A stretch of DNA of 64,000 nt from Bradyrhizobium sediminis (GCF_018736085.1 NZ_CP076134.1:5156501-5220500), one strand, 5' to 3'. Shown: positions 9,307 through 18,631, counted from the stretch's first letter. Program-made: numbers and translations. The notes: a model not told the origin generated them from the letters alone.

Positions 9307-10227
9307 CTACGCCCCGATCAACTCCATCACCGCGGCCACGAAGGCTTCGGGTTCTTCCTGCGGAAGGTTATGTCCCGCGCGCGGGATGACGCGGTGGCTG
9401 CGCGGACCGGTGAATTTCGCCGCGCTCGCAGTGCCGTCGGTTGCAGGAGCAACGCCGTCGCCGGCTCCATCCAAAGTGATGGCGGGAACCGCAATCGCTG
9501 GCAGCGCCGCCAGCCGGCGTTGCACGTCGGCATAATGCGGATCGCCATCGGCAAGACCAAAACGATGGCGATAGCTGTGGATCACGACGTCGACATAGTC
9601 CGGATTGTCGAAGGCAACCGCCGACCGCTCGAAGGTCGCATCGTCGAAGCGCCAGTTCGGCGACCATTGCTGCCACAGGATCCGCGCAATCTCGCGCCGG
9701 TTGGCGGCAAGCCCGGCCCGGCCACGCTCGAGCTGGAAATAATACTGATACCAGAGCGCGACCTCGCGCTCCGGCCTCATGGGAACCATGGCCCTGGCGA
9801 TATCCTGGATCAGGTAGCTGTTCACCGAGACGAGGCCGATGCAGCGGTCCGGCCACAGCGCCGCGCCCACGCAGGCGGCGCGCCCGCCCCAGTCATAGCC
9901 GGCGAACACGGCACGTCTGATGCCAAGCGCATCCATCAGCGCGATCAGGTCGGCGCCAACGGCGGCCTGCTCTCCGGAGCGCGGCGTCGACGGGTGGCGA
10001 AAACGGGTCGGCCCGTAGCCGCGCAGATAGGGAACGATGGTGCGGCAGCCCTTCGCGGCCAGCTGAGGGACGACATCGACATAGGAATGGATGTCGTAGG
10101 GGAAGCCGTGCAGCAGCATCACCACCGGTCCGTCGGCCGGACCCGCCTGGTAGTAGGCAATGTTGAGAACGCCGGCTTCAATGTGATGCAGAGGCTCCAA
10201 CCGCCGGGAAGAGGATGCGCGTGGCAA
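9307..10227 (-). CDS. Alpha/beta hydrolase, epoxide hydrolase-like
   Basis: 306-residue alpha/beta hydrolase. The oxyanion-hole motif HGFP at 40-43, the RGYG motif at 69-72 and the nucleophile elbow GYDWGG with Asp112 as nucleophile are the pattern of epoxide hydrolases and their relatives; the catalytic histidine is in GAGHNLPQ near residue 290. An aspartate nucleophile excludes a simple esterase and leaves epoxide hydrolase or, less likely, haloalkane dehalogenase. Cytoplasmic, no signal peptide. It stands alone between an ABC exporter and a divergent MBL-fold gene. Confidence 0.85.
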   Translation of the reverse strand: MPRASSSRRLEPLHHIEAGVLNIAYYQAGPADGPVVMLLHGFPYDIHSYVDVVPQLAAKGCRTIVPYLRGYGPTRFRHPSTPRSGEQAAVGADLIALMDALGIRRAVFAGYDWGGRAACVGAALWPDRCIGLVSVNSYLIQDIARAMVPMRPEREVALWYQYYFQLERGRAGLAANRREIARILWQQWSPNWRFDDATFERSAVAFDNPDYVDVVIHSYRHRFGLADGDPHYADVQRRLAALPAIAVPAITLDGAGDGVAPATDGTASAAKFTGPRSHRVIPRAGHNLPQEEPEAFVAAVMELIGA

Positions 10228-10516
10228 TCTGAACTCCTTGGCTACACTCCCGTTGCGGCGCGCTGGCGCGCGTTCCGTCCGGGTTTCGCCGTCCCGGGTA
10301 GCTTAATCGCTTGACCGGCGCTGCGGCCAATCGAAAAACGCGCCTGCGGTCGCGAGAATTCCGGCGGGCGGCAATTCAACCGTGACCTCTTGTTCCAGCC
10401 TCTTGTTTCAGCCCCGCCGCCGCCCGCATCACCGGCCGAAATGGATGCCGCCATGACGGCCGCCGGATTCGGCGATACAGTGTCATTCCGGGGCACCTTT
10501 GGAGACGGGTCTTGCC

Positions 10517-11332
10517 ATGTTGCGATCCTTCCCTGTCGTCATTGCCATACTGGGTTCGCTGCTGGCGCCGGCTGCCGCCCAGCAACCCCTGCGCAGCGAA
10601 TGCCTGGCGATGGCCAATGCGCCGCCGCGCGCCACGCCGGTCAGTTTTCGCCGGATTGCGGCCAAGGCCGAACAGGTCGCCATCACCTATGCCGGCCATT
10701 CGACTTATTACATCGAGACGCCAGGCGCCGTGCGGATCGCGACCGACTACAGCGGCGCCTACCGGACCGGCCGCCTGCCCGACGTCGTCACCATGAACCG
10801 CGCCCACAGTACGCACTATTCGCTGTTTCCTGACCGCGGCATCCCGCATGTGCTGCACGGCTGGGGCGATGACGGCAAGCCTGCCACCATCTCGCAACGC
10901 ATCGGCGACGTCTACATCCGCAACGTGACGACCGACATCCGCCGCTATTACAGCGACGATTCCAGCGGCGAGATGATCCGGGACGGCAACTCGATCTTCA
11001 TTTTCGAGGTCGCCGGCCTGTGCATCGGCCATCTCGGCCACCTCCACCACAAGCTCGACGACAGCCATTTCGCCGCGATCGGCCGGCTCGACATCGTGAT
11101 GGTGCCGATCGACGGCAGCTATACGATGTCGCTCGACGGCATCTCCGACATCACGCGGCGGCTGCGCGCCTCCGTGGTGCTGCCGATGCACCGCTTCATG
11201 ACTCCGCTCGACGACTTCATGCGCCGGATCGGCCAGCAGTTCGAGATCGACCGGCGCGGCGAACGGACGCTGACGATTTCTCGGGATTCGCTTCCCGCCA
11301 CGCCGACGGTTATCATTCTAGACGGGGTTTGA
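10517..11332 (+). CDS. Exported MBL-fold metal-dependent hydrolase (UlaG-like)
   Basis: 271-residue protein with signal peptide (residues 1 to about 21, ending APAAAQ). The core resembles the Lactamase_B_3 / UlaG-like branch of metallo-beta-lactamase folds: AGHSTYYIE strand near 58, MNRAHSTHYS where a metal-binding HxHxxH would stand in classic members, and GHLGHLHH near 175. Start placed at the second in-frame ATG (MLRSFPVV), with GGAG about 14 bases upstream and a proper signal peptide; the longer frame from 10499 adds six residues. Substrate unknown. The next gene, an amidohydrolase, follows after 48 bases on the same strand. Confidence 0.82.
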   Translation: MLRSFPVVIAILGSLLAPAAAQQPLRSECLAMANAPPRATPVSFRRIAAKAEQVAITYAGHSTYYIETPGAVRIATDYSGAYRTGRLPDVVTMNRAHSTHYSLFPDRGIPHVLHGWGDDGKPATISQRIGDVYIRNVTTDIRRYYSDDSSGEMIRDGNSIFIFEVAGLCIGHLGHLHHKLDDSHFAAIGRLDIVMVPIDGSYTMSLDGISDITRRLRASVVLPMHRFMTPLDDFMRRIGQQFEIDRRGERTLTISRDSLPATPTVIILDGV

Positions 11333-11380
11333 CGCGCCGCGCTTCGAACGATTTCCATAACAGCAAGAACCGGGAGTGAA

Positions 11381-12436
11381 ATGATGGCCGCCAGCACCGC
11401 GCCCGCCTCGAAGAGCGGGCTGTTTGCCGATCCGCGCGAAGACTGGCTCGCGCAGCACACCGAGGAGATCATCGACCCAAAGCGTCCGATCGTCGACCCG
11501 CATCATCATCTGTGGGACCGCGGCGGGCTGCGCTACATGCTGGAGGACATGGCGGCCGACATCGCCTCCGGCCATAACGTCATCGCGACCGTCTATGTCG
11601 ATTGCCGCTCGATGTATCGCGCCTCCGGGCCGGAAGCGTTTCGCCCGGTCGGCGAGGTTGAATTCGCCAACGGCGTCGCGGCGATGAGCGCCAGCGGCGG
11701 CTACGGTCCCGCCGCGATCTGCGCCGGCATCGTCAGCCACGTCAACCTGCTGCTCGGCGACGGCGCAAAGCCGGTGCTGGAGGCGGAAACCGCCGCCGGC
11801 AACGGCCGCTTCCGCGGCATCCGCCACTCTTCCGCCTGGGATTCGGAGCTTGAGGTCGCCGGCATGTATGCCAAGCGGCCGAAAGGCCTGCTGCTCGATT
11901 CCACCTTCCGCAAGGGATTTGCCTGCCTGGCGCCGCTGGGCCTGAGTTTCGACGCATGGTTGTTTCATCCGCAGATCTCCGAGCTCACCGATCTCGCCCG
12001 CGCCTTTCCCGACACCAGAATCGTGCTCGATCATTGCGGCGGCCCGGTCGGCGTCGGCCGTTTCGCCGGCAAGCGCGAGGAGACCTTTCCGCAGTGGAAG
12101 GCCTCGATCCGGGAAATCGCGAAATGCCCCAACGTCTCGGTCAAGCTCGGCGGCCTCGCGATGTGCCTGCTCGGCTATGACTTTCATCTGCGGCCGAAGC
12201 CACCGTCGTCGGAGGAGGCCGCCGCGGCCTGGCGTCCCTATATAGAGACCTGCATCGAGGCCTTCGGCCCCGACCGGGCGATGTTCGAGAGCAACTTTCC
12301 GCCCGACAAGGGCCAGTGCAGCTACCAGGTAATCTTCAACGCCTTCAAGCGCATCGCCGCCCAGTACAGCGAGGCCGAGAAGACCGCGCTGTTCTCGAAG
12401 ACGGCGGCGGATTTTTACAAACTGAAACTCGGGTGA
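11381..12436 (+). CDS. Amidohydrolase family 2 protein (TIM-barrel metal-dependent hydrolase)
   Basis: 351 residues with the amidohydrolase-2 start pattern VDPHHHLWD (metal-binding HxH around residues 41-43), a later LDHCGGP near 210 and ESNFPPDK near 310, all hallmarks of the family that includes 2-pyrone-4,6-dicarboxylate and other lactonases. Two adjacent ATG codons start the frame (11381 and 11384). A GGGAG ribosome binding site lies just upstream. Substrate cannot be named from sequence; an aromatic-degradation role would fit the family but there is no pathway context here. Confidence 0.88.
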   Translation: MMAASTAPASKSGLFADPREDWLAQHTEEIIDPKRPIVDPHHHLWDRGGLRYMLEDMAADIASGHNVIATVYVDCRSMYRASGPEAFRPVGEVEFANGVAAMSASGGYGPAAICAGIVSHVNLLLGDGAKPVLEAETAAGNGRFRGIRHSSAWDSELEVAGMYAKRPKGLLLDSTFRKGFACLAPLGLSFDAWLFHPQISELTDLARAFPDTRIVLDHCGGPVGVGRFAGKREETFPQWKASIREIAKCPNVSVKLGGLAMCLLGYDFHLRPKPPSSEEAAAAWRPYIETCIEAFGPDRAMFESNFPPDKGQCSYQVIFNAFKRIAAQYSEAEKTALFSKTAADFYKLKLG

Positions 12437-12490
12437 GCCGCGCCTTCAGCGCAGACGCTCACCCTGCAGTCACTGGGATGCCTCGGCGAC

Positions 12491-12522
12491 CGTCATAATC
12501 AGCCTTCGTCATAATCAGCCTT
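12491..12522. repeat. Perfect 16-base tandem duplication across the helicase stop codon
   Basis: Two identical 16-base units (12491-12506 and 12507-12522) lie head to tail and include the TGA of the RNA helicase gene, so the stop region exists twice. Recent slippage is the simplest origin. Confidence 0.85.
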
Positions 12523-14476
12523 GGCGATTCTTCTTCTTTTTCTTCTTTCCGAACGCGGCTTTCGCAGCAGGCGCGCCGGCATGCTGCGCTTGTCCGGCTT
12601 GGGCCGGCCTGTCCCGGTGTCGCTTCTTCTCGAAACCGGGCTCCCTGGCAAATTCCGGCCCGCCTTGGCGGTGAGGCTTGCCGTGCGGCTTCGGCCCTCG
12701 CTCCTCGCGGGGGTGCTCGTTTCGGCGATCGCCGCGGACGATCTCCTTGTCCTCGCGCCGGGGCGGGTGTGAGCGCTTCTCCGAAGGCGCCTGTGCCTGT
12801 GGCGCGCCAGCCAGCGGCTCGATCCGGATATTGTCTTCCTTGTCGGGGCGCCGGATCATGGCAGCAAAGGATTCCGCGGCCCGTGCGGAAATCTCAAACT
12901 CGGTGGTGGTGTCCATGATGCGGATGGCGCCGATGTCCTGCTTGTCGATGCCGCCGCGGCGGCAGATCATCGGCAGCAGCCAGCGCGCTTCCGCATTCTT
13001 CCGGCGGCCGATGGCGGCACGGAACCACACGCTGCCCTCCGCCATGCCGTGACGCGGCGACGGTTTTCCCGGCTTCGGCCGCGGCGCGCCGGCGCGATCC
13101 TCGCCGCGCGACGGCCCGCGGTCTCTCTCCCGGCCGCGATCGTCACGCGATCGGCCAGAGCCCTGGCCGGGATCGAGTATGTCCTCCGGCGAAGGCAGCC
13201 GCGCGCGATAGAGCCGCGCCAGGGCCGCTGCGATATCCTCGGGCGTCCGCTCGGCCAGCATCGCCTGCGCCAGCACCAGGTCCTCGGCGGTGGTCTCCTC
13301 CGCGAACAGGGTATCCTTCAGCATGCGCTCCTGATCGAGCTTGCGGATTTCTTCCGCCGTGGGAGCCGTGCCCCAGACGGCGTCGATGCCTGCGAGATTG
13401 AGCAGCAATTCCGCGCGCCGCTTGCGCGCCGGCGGCACCAGGAGAACGCTGACCCCCTTGCGGCCGGCACGGCCGGTGCGGCCGGAGCGGTGCTGCATCA
13501 CCTCCGGATCGTTCGGCAGGTCGGAGTGAATGACGAGGTCGAGATTCGGCAGGTCGATGCCGCGCGCCGCCACGTCGGTGGCGACGCAGACCCGCGCGCG
13601 TCCGTCCCGCAACGCCTGCAGCGCCTGGGTTCGTTCGTTCTGCGTCAATTCGCCCGACAGCGCGACCACGGAAAACCCGCGCTCCAGCAGCGTCGCCTGC
13701 AGATGCCGCACCGCGTTGCGGGTGTTGCAGAACACCAGCGCGCTCGGCGATTCAAAGAAGCGCAACACGTTGACGACCGCGTGCTCGACATCGCCCGGGA
13801 CGATGCGGATGGCGCGGTACTCGATATCGGCATGGCCGCCTTCGTCGCCCGCGACCTCGACGCGAAACGCTTCGCGCTGATACTGCTTGGCCAGCGCTAT
13901 GATGCCGCGCGGCAAGGTCGCCGAGAACAGCAGCGTGCGGCGGCTGTCAGGCGTAGTTTTGAGTATGAATTCCATGTCCTCGCGGAAGCCGAGGTCGAGC
14001 ATCTCGTCGGCCTCGTCGAGCACGACGGCCTTCAATTCCGAGACGTCGAGACGGCCGCGCCGCAAATGATCGCACAACCGGCCGGGCGTGCCGACCACGA
14101 TGTGGGCGCCGGCGGCCAACTCGCGCTGCTCGCGGCGCGGGTCCATGCCGCCGACGCAGGATACCACCCGCGCATCGGCATATTGATAGAGCCATGCGAG
14201 TTCGCGTTGCACCTGCAGGGCGAGTTCGCGGGTTGGCGCCACGATCAGGGCCAGCGGCGCGGCCGCCCGCCCGAACCGCTCGGCGCCGTCGAGAAGGTTC
14301 TCGGCGATGGCGAGCCCATAGGCGACGGTCTTGCCGGAGCCGGTTTGCGCCGAAACCAAGAGGTCGCGGCCGCCGGCTTGGTCCGCCAGCACGGCGGTCT
14401 GCACAGCGGTCAGTTGATCATAGTTGCGTTCGGCTAACGCCCGGGCCAGCGGCGGAATGGTGGTCGAAAATGTCAC
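12515..14476 (-). CDS. DEAD-box ATP-dependent RNA helicase with DbpA-type RNA-binding domain
   Basis: 653-residue RNA helicase. Motif I AQTGSGKT at 43-50, motif Ia PTRELA near 81, DEAD at 154-157, SAT motif, and motif VI HRSGRTGRAG are intact. After the helicase core comes a DbpA-type RNA-binding domain (WFRAAIGRRKNAEARWLLPMI to IRIMDTTTEFEI) and then a long low-complexity, Arg/Lys/Pro-rich tail ending in six lysines. DbpA proteins remodel 23S rRNA during 50S assembly; the disordered tail, typical of alphaproteobacterial members, probably adds nonspecific RNA affinity. The stop codon is inside a 16-base tandem duplication. Confidence 0.93.
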   Translation of the reverse strand: MTFSTTIPPLARALAERNYDQLTAVQTAVLADQAGGRDLLVSAQTGSGKTVAYGLAIAENLLDGAERFGRAAAPLALIVAPTRELALQVQRELAWLYQYADARVVSCVGGMDPRREQRELAAGAHIVVGTPGRLCDHLRRGRLDVSELKAVVLDEADEMLDLGFREDMEFILKTTPDSRRTLLFSATLPRGIIALAKQYQREAFRVEVAGDEGGHADIEYRAIRIVPGDVEHAVVNVLRFFESPSALVFCNTRNAVRHLQATLLERGFSVVALSGELTQNERTQALQALRDGRARVCVATDVAARGIDLPNLDLVIHSDLPNDPEVMQHRSGRTGRAGRKGVSVLLVPPARKRRAELLLNLAGIDAVWGTAPTAEEIRKLDQERMLKDTLFAEETTAEDLVLAQAMLAERTPEDIAAALARLYRARLPSPEDILDPGQGSGRSRDDRGRERDRGPSRGEDRAGAPRPKPGKPSPRHGMAEGSVWFRAAIGRRKNAEARWLLPMICRRGGIDKQDIGAIRIMDTTTEFEISARAAESFAAMIRRPDKEDNIRIEPLAGAPQAQAPSEKRSHPPRREDKEIVRGDRRNEHPREERGPKPHGKPHRQGGPEFAREPGFEKKRHRDRPAQAGQAQHAGAPAAKAAFGKKKKKKNRQG

Positions 14477-14754
14477 GAGATGAAAAACCTTGGTTGGCGT
14501 TCAGCGGGAACGCTGAACGGCGCCTCGAACCCTCAAGGGGTCGAAGCTTGCATGTGGCTGGCAGATGCACAGCCGCGTCGGCGGTGGATTTGATTGAGTT
14601 GGGTGTCCTTTAGGCCAAATGCGGCCAAAACGCCATGGCTATGGTTGCATGCGAGATCGGCCGCATTGCGGCGCATTGGCGCAATCGACGGCGTTAGGGG
14701 CGAAATACGCTCGCTTTGGCGTCGGGCGGCAATTCGCACCGCCCGTTAACCACA

Positions 14755-16011
14755 TCAGGCCCACTCACCCTTGCGGAACACCGGCACCCGCCGGCCGTCG
14801 GCGTGGATGCCGTCGATGTCGGTCTGATCCGAGCCGATCATCCAGTCGATGTGGATCAGACTCTTGTTGCCACCCTGCGCCGCGATCTGTTCCGGCGTCA
14901 GCTTGCCGCCGTCGACAAAACACTTCGAATAGCACTGGCCGAGCGCGATATGGCAGGCGGCGTTCTCGTCGAACAGCGTGTTGAAGAACAGCAGCCCGCT
15001 TTTCGAGATTGGCGAGGAATGCGGCACCAGCGCCACTTCGCCGAGCCGGCGCGCGCCCTCGTCGGTATCGAGCACCTTGTTGAGCACCTCCGCGCCGCGC
15101 GTGGCCCTGGCTTCGACGATGCGGCCTTCCTCGAACCGCACCCCGATGCCGTCAATCAGCGAGCCCTGATAGGACAGCGGCTTGGAGCTGACGACATGGC
15201 CGCTGACCCGCCGGCAATGCGGCGTGGTGAACACTTCCTCGGTCGGAATGTTGGCGTTGCAGGTGATGCCGTTCTTGGCCGTGGAGGCGCCGCCCTGCCA
15301 TTCGTGGCCGTCGGCAAGGCCGATCGTGAGATCGGTGTCCGGCCCGGAATAGTGCAGCGCGCTGAAGCGCTGGCCATTCAGCCATTCGGTGCGCTCGCGA
15401 AGCACGGCGTTGTGCTTCTGCCATGCCGCGACGGCGCCATCCTTGTCGACACGCGAGGCGGCGAAGATGGCGTCGGCGAGTTTGGCCACCGCGACGTCTT
15501 CCTCGTCGCCGGGAAACACCTGCTTGGCCCAGGCCGGGCTCGGATAGGCGATGATGTTCCAGTTGATGTCGAAGCCGACGATTTTCTCCAGCGCCGGCTG
15601 ATAGGCCATCGAATTGGCCTTGCTGGCGCGCGAGACCTTGACGGGGTCTTCATTCGCCAGCAGCATCGGATTGTCGGCGACGATGGCGAGCCGCGCGGTG
15701 TTGGCGGCAAACGCCTTCGACATCCCCTCATAGAGCCAGCCGGCAGCGCGATCGAAACTGTCATCCGGCGCGAAGCGGTAGCGCGCCAGCGTGACCTCTT
15801 CGTCGGACAGGATCGGCGTCACCAGGCCCGCGCCTGCCTTGTAGGCGTGCTCGGCGATCTTCCGCACCAGAGGCAGCGCCACGCTCGGCGCGGTCAGGAG
15901 CAGGTCCTGACCCGGCTGCAGGTTCAGCCCGACCCTGATGGCGACCTCGGCGAGCCGGTCGAGTTTTGCCGGATCGATCGATGCCGAGATGTTGCGGTCG
16001 TGGATGGTCAT
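14755..16011 (-). CDS. M29-family metallo-aminopeptidase
   Basis: 418-residue leucyl-aminopeptidase of the thermophilic (AmpS/AmpT/PepS) M29 family that binds two metal ions and trims N-terminal residues in the cytosol. Family elements visible: RLAEVAIRVGLNLQPGQDLLL at the N-terminus (first residues of the domain), FEEGRIVEARATRG, the metal-ligand stretch LGEVALVPHSSPIS, ACHIALG and IHIDWMIGSDQTDIDG at the C-terminus. The start was moved to MTIHDRN; the longer frame from 16032 adds seven residues with no ribosome binding site. Stands alone, divergent from the helicase promoter region. Confidence 0.93.
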   Translation of the reverse strand: MTIHDRNISASIDPAKLDRLAEVAIRVGLNLQPGQDLLLTAPSVALPLVRKIAEHAYKAGAGLVTPILSDEEVTLARYRFAPDDSFDRAAGWLYEGMSKAFAANTARLAIVADNPMLLANEDPVKVSRASKANSMAYQPALEKIVGFDINWNIIAYPSPAWAKQVFPGDEEDVAVAKLADAIFAASRVDKDGAVAAWQKHNAVLRERTEWLNGQRFSALHYSGPDTDLTIGLADGHEWQGGASTAKNGITCNANIPTEEVFTTPHCRRVSGHVVSSKPLSYQGSLIDGIGVRFEEGRIVEARATRGAEVLNKVLDTDEGARRLGEVALVPHSSPISKSGLLFFNTLFDENAACHIALGQCYSKCFVDGGKLTPEQIAAQGGNKSLIHIDWMIGSDQTDIDGIHADGRRVPVFRKGEWA

Positions 16012-16320
16012 GGCGGGGCCTCTTTGCAGCAAAGTCTTCTATCTAAACCTGCCATCGCAGGGCGCAATAGCCACGCGCGCAAGCGTTTCGCTTCGTCGTC
16101 CCGGGCTCGCGCTCACTTGTCCGGGATGACAGCAAGAACTTATGGCTCAGCCGTTGATTTGAATGTCACTGGAATGTGATTGCCTCGGACATTCGCACGA
16201 TAACGATAAAAATTAATGCCTGTTGCGCGCTATTTGATCTCGCATTGGCGGGGACCAATACCTATTTATGGAGCAGGTAGGAAATTTGCCCCAAGGACAA
16301 CTCCGCAAAGGAGCCATCCA
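16012..16320. other. Intergenic region before the small-gene pair
   Basis: 309 bases with no credible gene. It holds half of one intergenic repeat type (about 16095-16133, CGTCGTCCCGGG... to GGGATGAC) and, at its right end, AAAGGAG at 16307-16313 as ribosome binding site for the following small gene. The stretch 16180-16270 is AT-richer than its surroundings and probably contains the promoter, but no clear -35/-10 pair was picked. Confidence 0.6.
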
Positions 16321-16530
16321 ATGGCGAACGTGCTGACCTCTGGGGCTTGGCTTTCTGCCCCGACCAAAAAACCCTCATTTTTCGCACGATTGTTGCGCGT
16401 TCAGATCGAATCCCGTCAGCGACGGGCCGACCGCGTTGTTGAGCAGTACATTGCCACCCGCGGGCTGCAAAAGCTGTCGGATGATACAGAGCGTCAAATT
16501 GAGCGTCTGCTTTTTAAGGCGGGCCAATAG
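16321..16530 (+). CDS. Small basic hypothetical protein, 69 residues
   Basis: Not recognised as a named family. The start is set by a strong AAAGGAG ribosome binding site seven bases before ATG at 16321; the frame is open further up to 16216 but without such a site. The N-terminal third is mildly hydrophobic (NVLTSGAWLSAP) and is followed by an amphipathic Arg/Glu-rich helix (ESRQRRADRVVEQYIATRGL). Composition resembles the short DUF1127-like proteins of rhizobia without their usual motif. Two bases separate its stop from the next tiny frame. Confidence 0.65.
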   Translation: MANVLTSGAWLSAPTKKPSFFARLLRVQIESRQRRADRVVEQYIATRGLQKLSDDTERQIERLLFKAGQ

Positions 16531-16532
16531 CC

Positions 16533-16655
16533 ATGGTCATACTCATCATCATGCAGATAGCAACCAAGCTCGCTCGTTTCGCGAAAGAGGTTCGTGAAAC
16601 GTGGTTCGAAGCTCAGCGACTTCGTCGCATCCTTCGCGGCCCGACCGAAGAGTAG
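16533..16655 (+). CDS. Tiny hypothetical protein, 40 residues
   Basis: Short frame of 40 codons beginning two bases after the stop of the 69-residue gene. It reads MVILIIMQIATKLARFAKEV then RETWFEAQRLRRILRGPTEE: a hydrophobic start and an amphipathic basic helix, a composition unlikely from chance reading of GC-rich DNA. An internal ATG at 16551 would give 34 residues. Function unknown; the tight spacing suggests one transcript with the preceding gene. Confidence 0.5.
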   Translation: MVILIIMQIATKLARFAKEVRETWFEAQRLRRILRGPTEE

Positions 16656-16974
16656 CTAAACCCCGCGCGGGCCCATCCGTTTGATCCCGCGCCTGCTGTG
16701 CATATTCAACTCCGGACGATCCGCCCGTGCGGCTGATTGGTCTGTCCGGCCGCGTCGCGGATCAGCGCGTGTACATACGCATGAGGAAGGTGTCGCCCAG
16801 GTGGAGTGAGCGAAGTTGAACGGCAATCTACCCTCGTCCGCCGTTCCCACAACAGCGGACACTGCTGCGTCCACCAGTGACCTCCGCCGGTGGGTTACTC
16901 TCGCGGCAGCCGGCTCACCGGCCTTGCCGGCGAGCCTGAAGAACCGCGCCCGGACCGGTGCTGACCGAATCAGT
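16656..16974. other. Gene-free stretch
   Basis: 319 bases between two tiny genes on opposite strands. Open frames here lack ribosome binding sites and family patterns. Nothing else was seen apart from a few short GC-rich inverted repeats. Confidence 0.55.
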
Positions 16975-17121
16975 CTAGCAACGCTGCCCGTTTGACAGAC
17001 GACACTGGCCGCTACCGGGCTGGCTCTTTGCGTCGGAAGCGGTCTGGGCTTGCGCAAGTGATCCCCCGACGAAAACCGCAAGCGCAAACGTCGCTGCAAC
17101 CAGAGCCGAAAAACGATTCAT
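16975..17121 (-). CDS. Small exported peptide with two cysteines, 48 residues
   Basis: A 48-codon gene with an unusually good ribosome binding site (AGGAGG seven bases before the ATG at 17121). Residues 1 to about 25 are a signal peptide (MNRFSALVAATFALAVFVGG then SLAQAQ). The mature part is only about 23 residues, polar, with Cys40 and Cys48 the last residue, which could form a disulfide. No family recognised. The open frame extends upstream to 17190 but that part has no signal peptide logic. Next gene on the same strand begins far upstream, so it has its own promoter. Confidence 0.65.
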   Translation of the reverse strand: MNRFSALVAATFALAVFVGGSLAQAQTASDAKSQPGSGQCRLSNGQRC

Positions 17122-17266
17122 GGAATCCTCCTGGTTCAAGAACGCCACCTCCGGCTCGGCGGAGGTGGGTGACAAGGAATGTCGCGCCAACAGTGAGGTC
17201 GGCCGGTCGGCGCGTCATCCTCCAAATAGATGAAGACGGCCGAAATGGAATGAGGGTTGCACCGCC

Positions 17267-18631
17267 CTATCCCAGCTTCGCGGCCGCCAGCACCCGATCC
17301 ACCATCACAGGCGCAAGGCCGAGATAATTCTTGGGCGAGGTCAGCCGATCGATGGTGGCGCGATCGATGCGCCCGGACACCCGCGGGTCCGCCGACAGTG
17401 CGTCGGCGAGCGTCATGCCGTTTTCGCTGGCGAGGCGGCAGGCGTCGTAGACGATATCATGCGCCTGCTGCCGGCCGATCTGGGGCGCCAGTCCCATCAT
17501 GACGGCTTCGGCGACGATCAGCCCGCGGCTGATGTCGAGATTGTCGGCCATCCGCTTCTCGTCGACGACCAGGCCCTCGAGCGCGAACTTCGCCTGATGC
17601 AGGGCGCCGGCGGCGAGCACGAAACTCTCCGGAATGGCCATCCATTCGGCATGCCATGGCCCGGTGGCGCGTTCGAAATCCTGAACCATGGCATCCAGCA
17701 TCAACCCGGCGTGCTGCCGCACGGCCTTCGAGGCCGCCAGCATCAGCTCGGACGAGATCGGATTGCGCTTCTGCGGCATGGTCGAGGACGCGCCGCGGCC
17801 CTTCACGAAGGGTTCGTAGACCTCGGCGAATTCGGTCGAGGCCATGATCATGATGTCGAGCGCGATCTTGCCGAGCGAGCCCGTCACCAGCGCAAGGAAA
17901 TTCACGGCTTCCGCAAAGCCGTCGCGGGCGACGTGCCAGGTGGACACGGGAACGCCGAGGCCGAGTTCCTCGCAAAGCGCCTGCTGGACTTCCAGCCCCT
18001 TGCCGCCGAGCGAAGCCAGCGTGCCGGCTGCGCCCGCGAACTGGCCGACCAGCACGCGCGGCTTCAATTGTTCGAGGCGCTCGGCGTGGCGGTCGAACAT
18101 GGCGAGATAAATCGCGGTCTTGTAGCCGAACGTCACCGGCAGCGCCTGCTGCAGATGGGTGCGGCCCGCCATCGGCGTATCGCGGTAGCGCTTCGACAGG
18201 TCGGCGAGGATGCCGCGTAGTGCCGCGATATCCGCTTCGATGATCTTCAGCGCCTCGCGCAGTTGCAGCACCACGGCGGTGTCCATGATGTCCTGCGTGG
18301 TAGCACCCCAATGCACGTAGCGGCCGGCCTCGCCGCATTGTTTTGTCATTTGGTGGACCAGCGGCAAAATGGGGTAGCCGACGATATCGGTTTCCTTCCG
18401 CAAGGCATCGAAATCGAACGCCGCAACGTCGGTACGCTTTGCAATCTCCTCCGCCGCCTCGGCCGGGATCACGCCGCAGCGCGCTTCAGCTCTGGCGAGC
18501 GCAATCTCGACCTCGGCATAGCGGGAGATCAGGCTGAAGTCCGAAAACACCTCGCGCATGGCAGGGGTGCCGAAGGCGTCGCGGAACAGGATGGAATCGA
18601 GAACGGTGGTGGAAGTCGGGAAGGCGGGCAT
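17267..18631 (-). CDS. Fumarase/aspartase superfamily lyase (PcaB / adenylosuccinate lyase-like)
   Basis: 454-residue lyase. Three superfamily signature regions are intact: HWGATTQD at 107-114, GRTHLQQA at 156-163 with the catalytic histidine, and SSTMPQKRNP at 282-291, followed by an adenylosuccinate-lyase type C-terminal domain. Within the superfamily it looks closest to 3-carboxy-cis,cis-muconate cycloisomerases and their relatives, but no other pca gene is near, so that reaction is not assured. purB itself is normally longer conserved and elsewhere. The start MPAFPTSTTV is set by GAGGA just upstream. The gene for a PLP enzyme lies 105 bases upstream on the same strand. Confidence 0.85.
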   Translation of the reverse strand: MPAFPTSTTVLDSILFRDAFGTPAMREVFSDFSLISRYAEVEIALARAEARCGVIPAEAAEEIAKRTDVAAFDFDALRKETDIVGYPILPLVHQMTKQCGEAGRYVHWGATTQDIMDTAVVLQLREALKIIEADIAALRGILADLSKRYRDTPMAGRTHLQQALPVTFGYKTAIYLAMFDRHAERLEQLKPRVLVGQFAGAAGTLASLGGKGLEVQQALCEELGLGVPVSTWHVARDGFAEAVNFLALVTGSLGKIALDIMIMASTEFAEVYEPFVKGRGASSTMPQKRNPISSELMLAASKAVRQHAGLMLDAMVQDFERATGPWHAEWMAIPESFVLAAGALHQAKFALEGLVVDEKRMADNLDISRGLIVAEAVMMGLAPQIGRQQAHDIVYDACRLASENGMTLADALSADPRVSGRIDRATIDRLTSPKNYLGLAPVMVDRVLAAAKLG

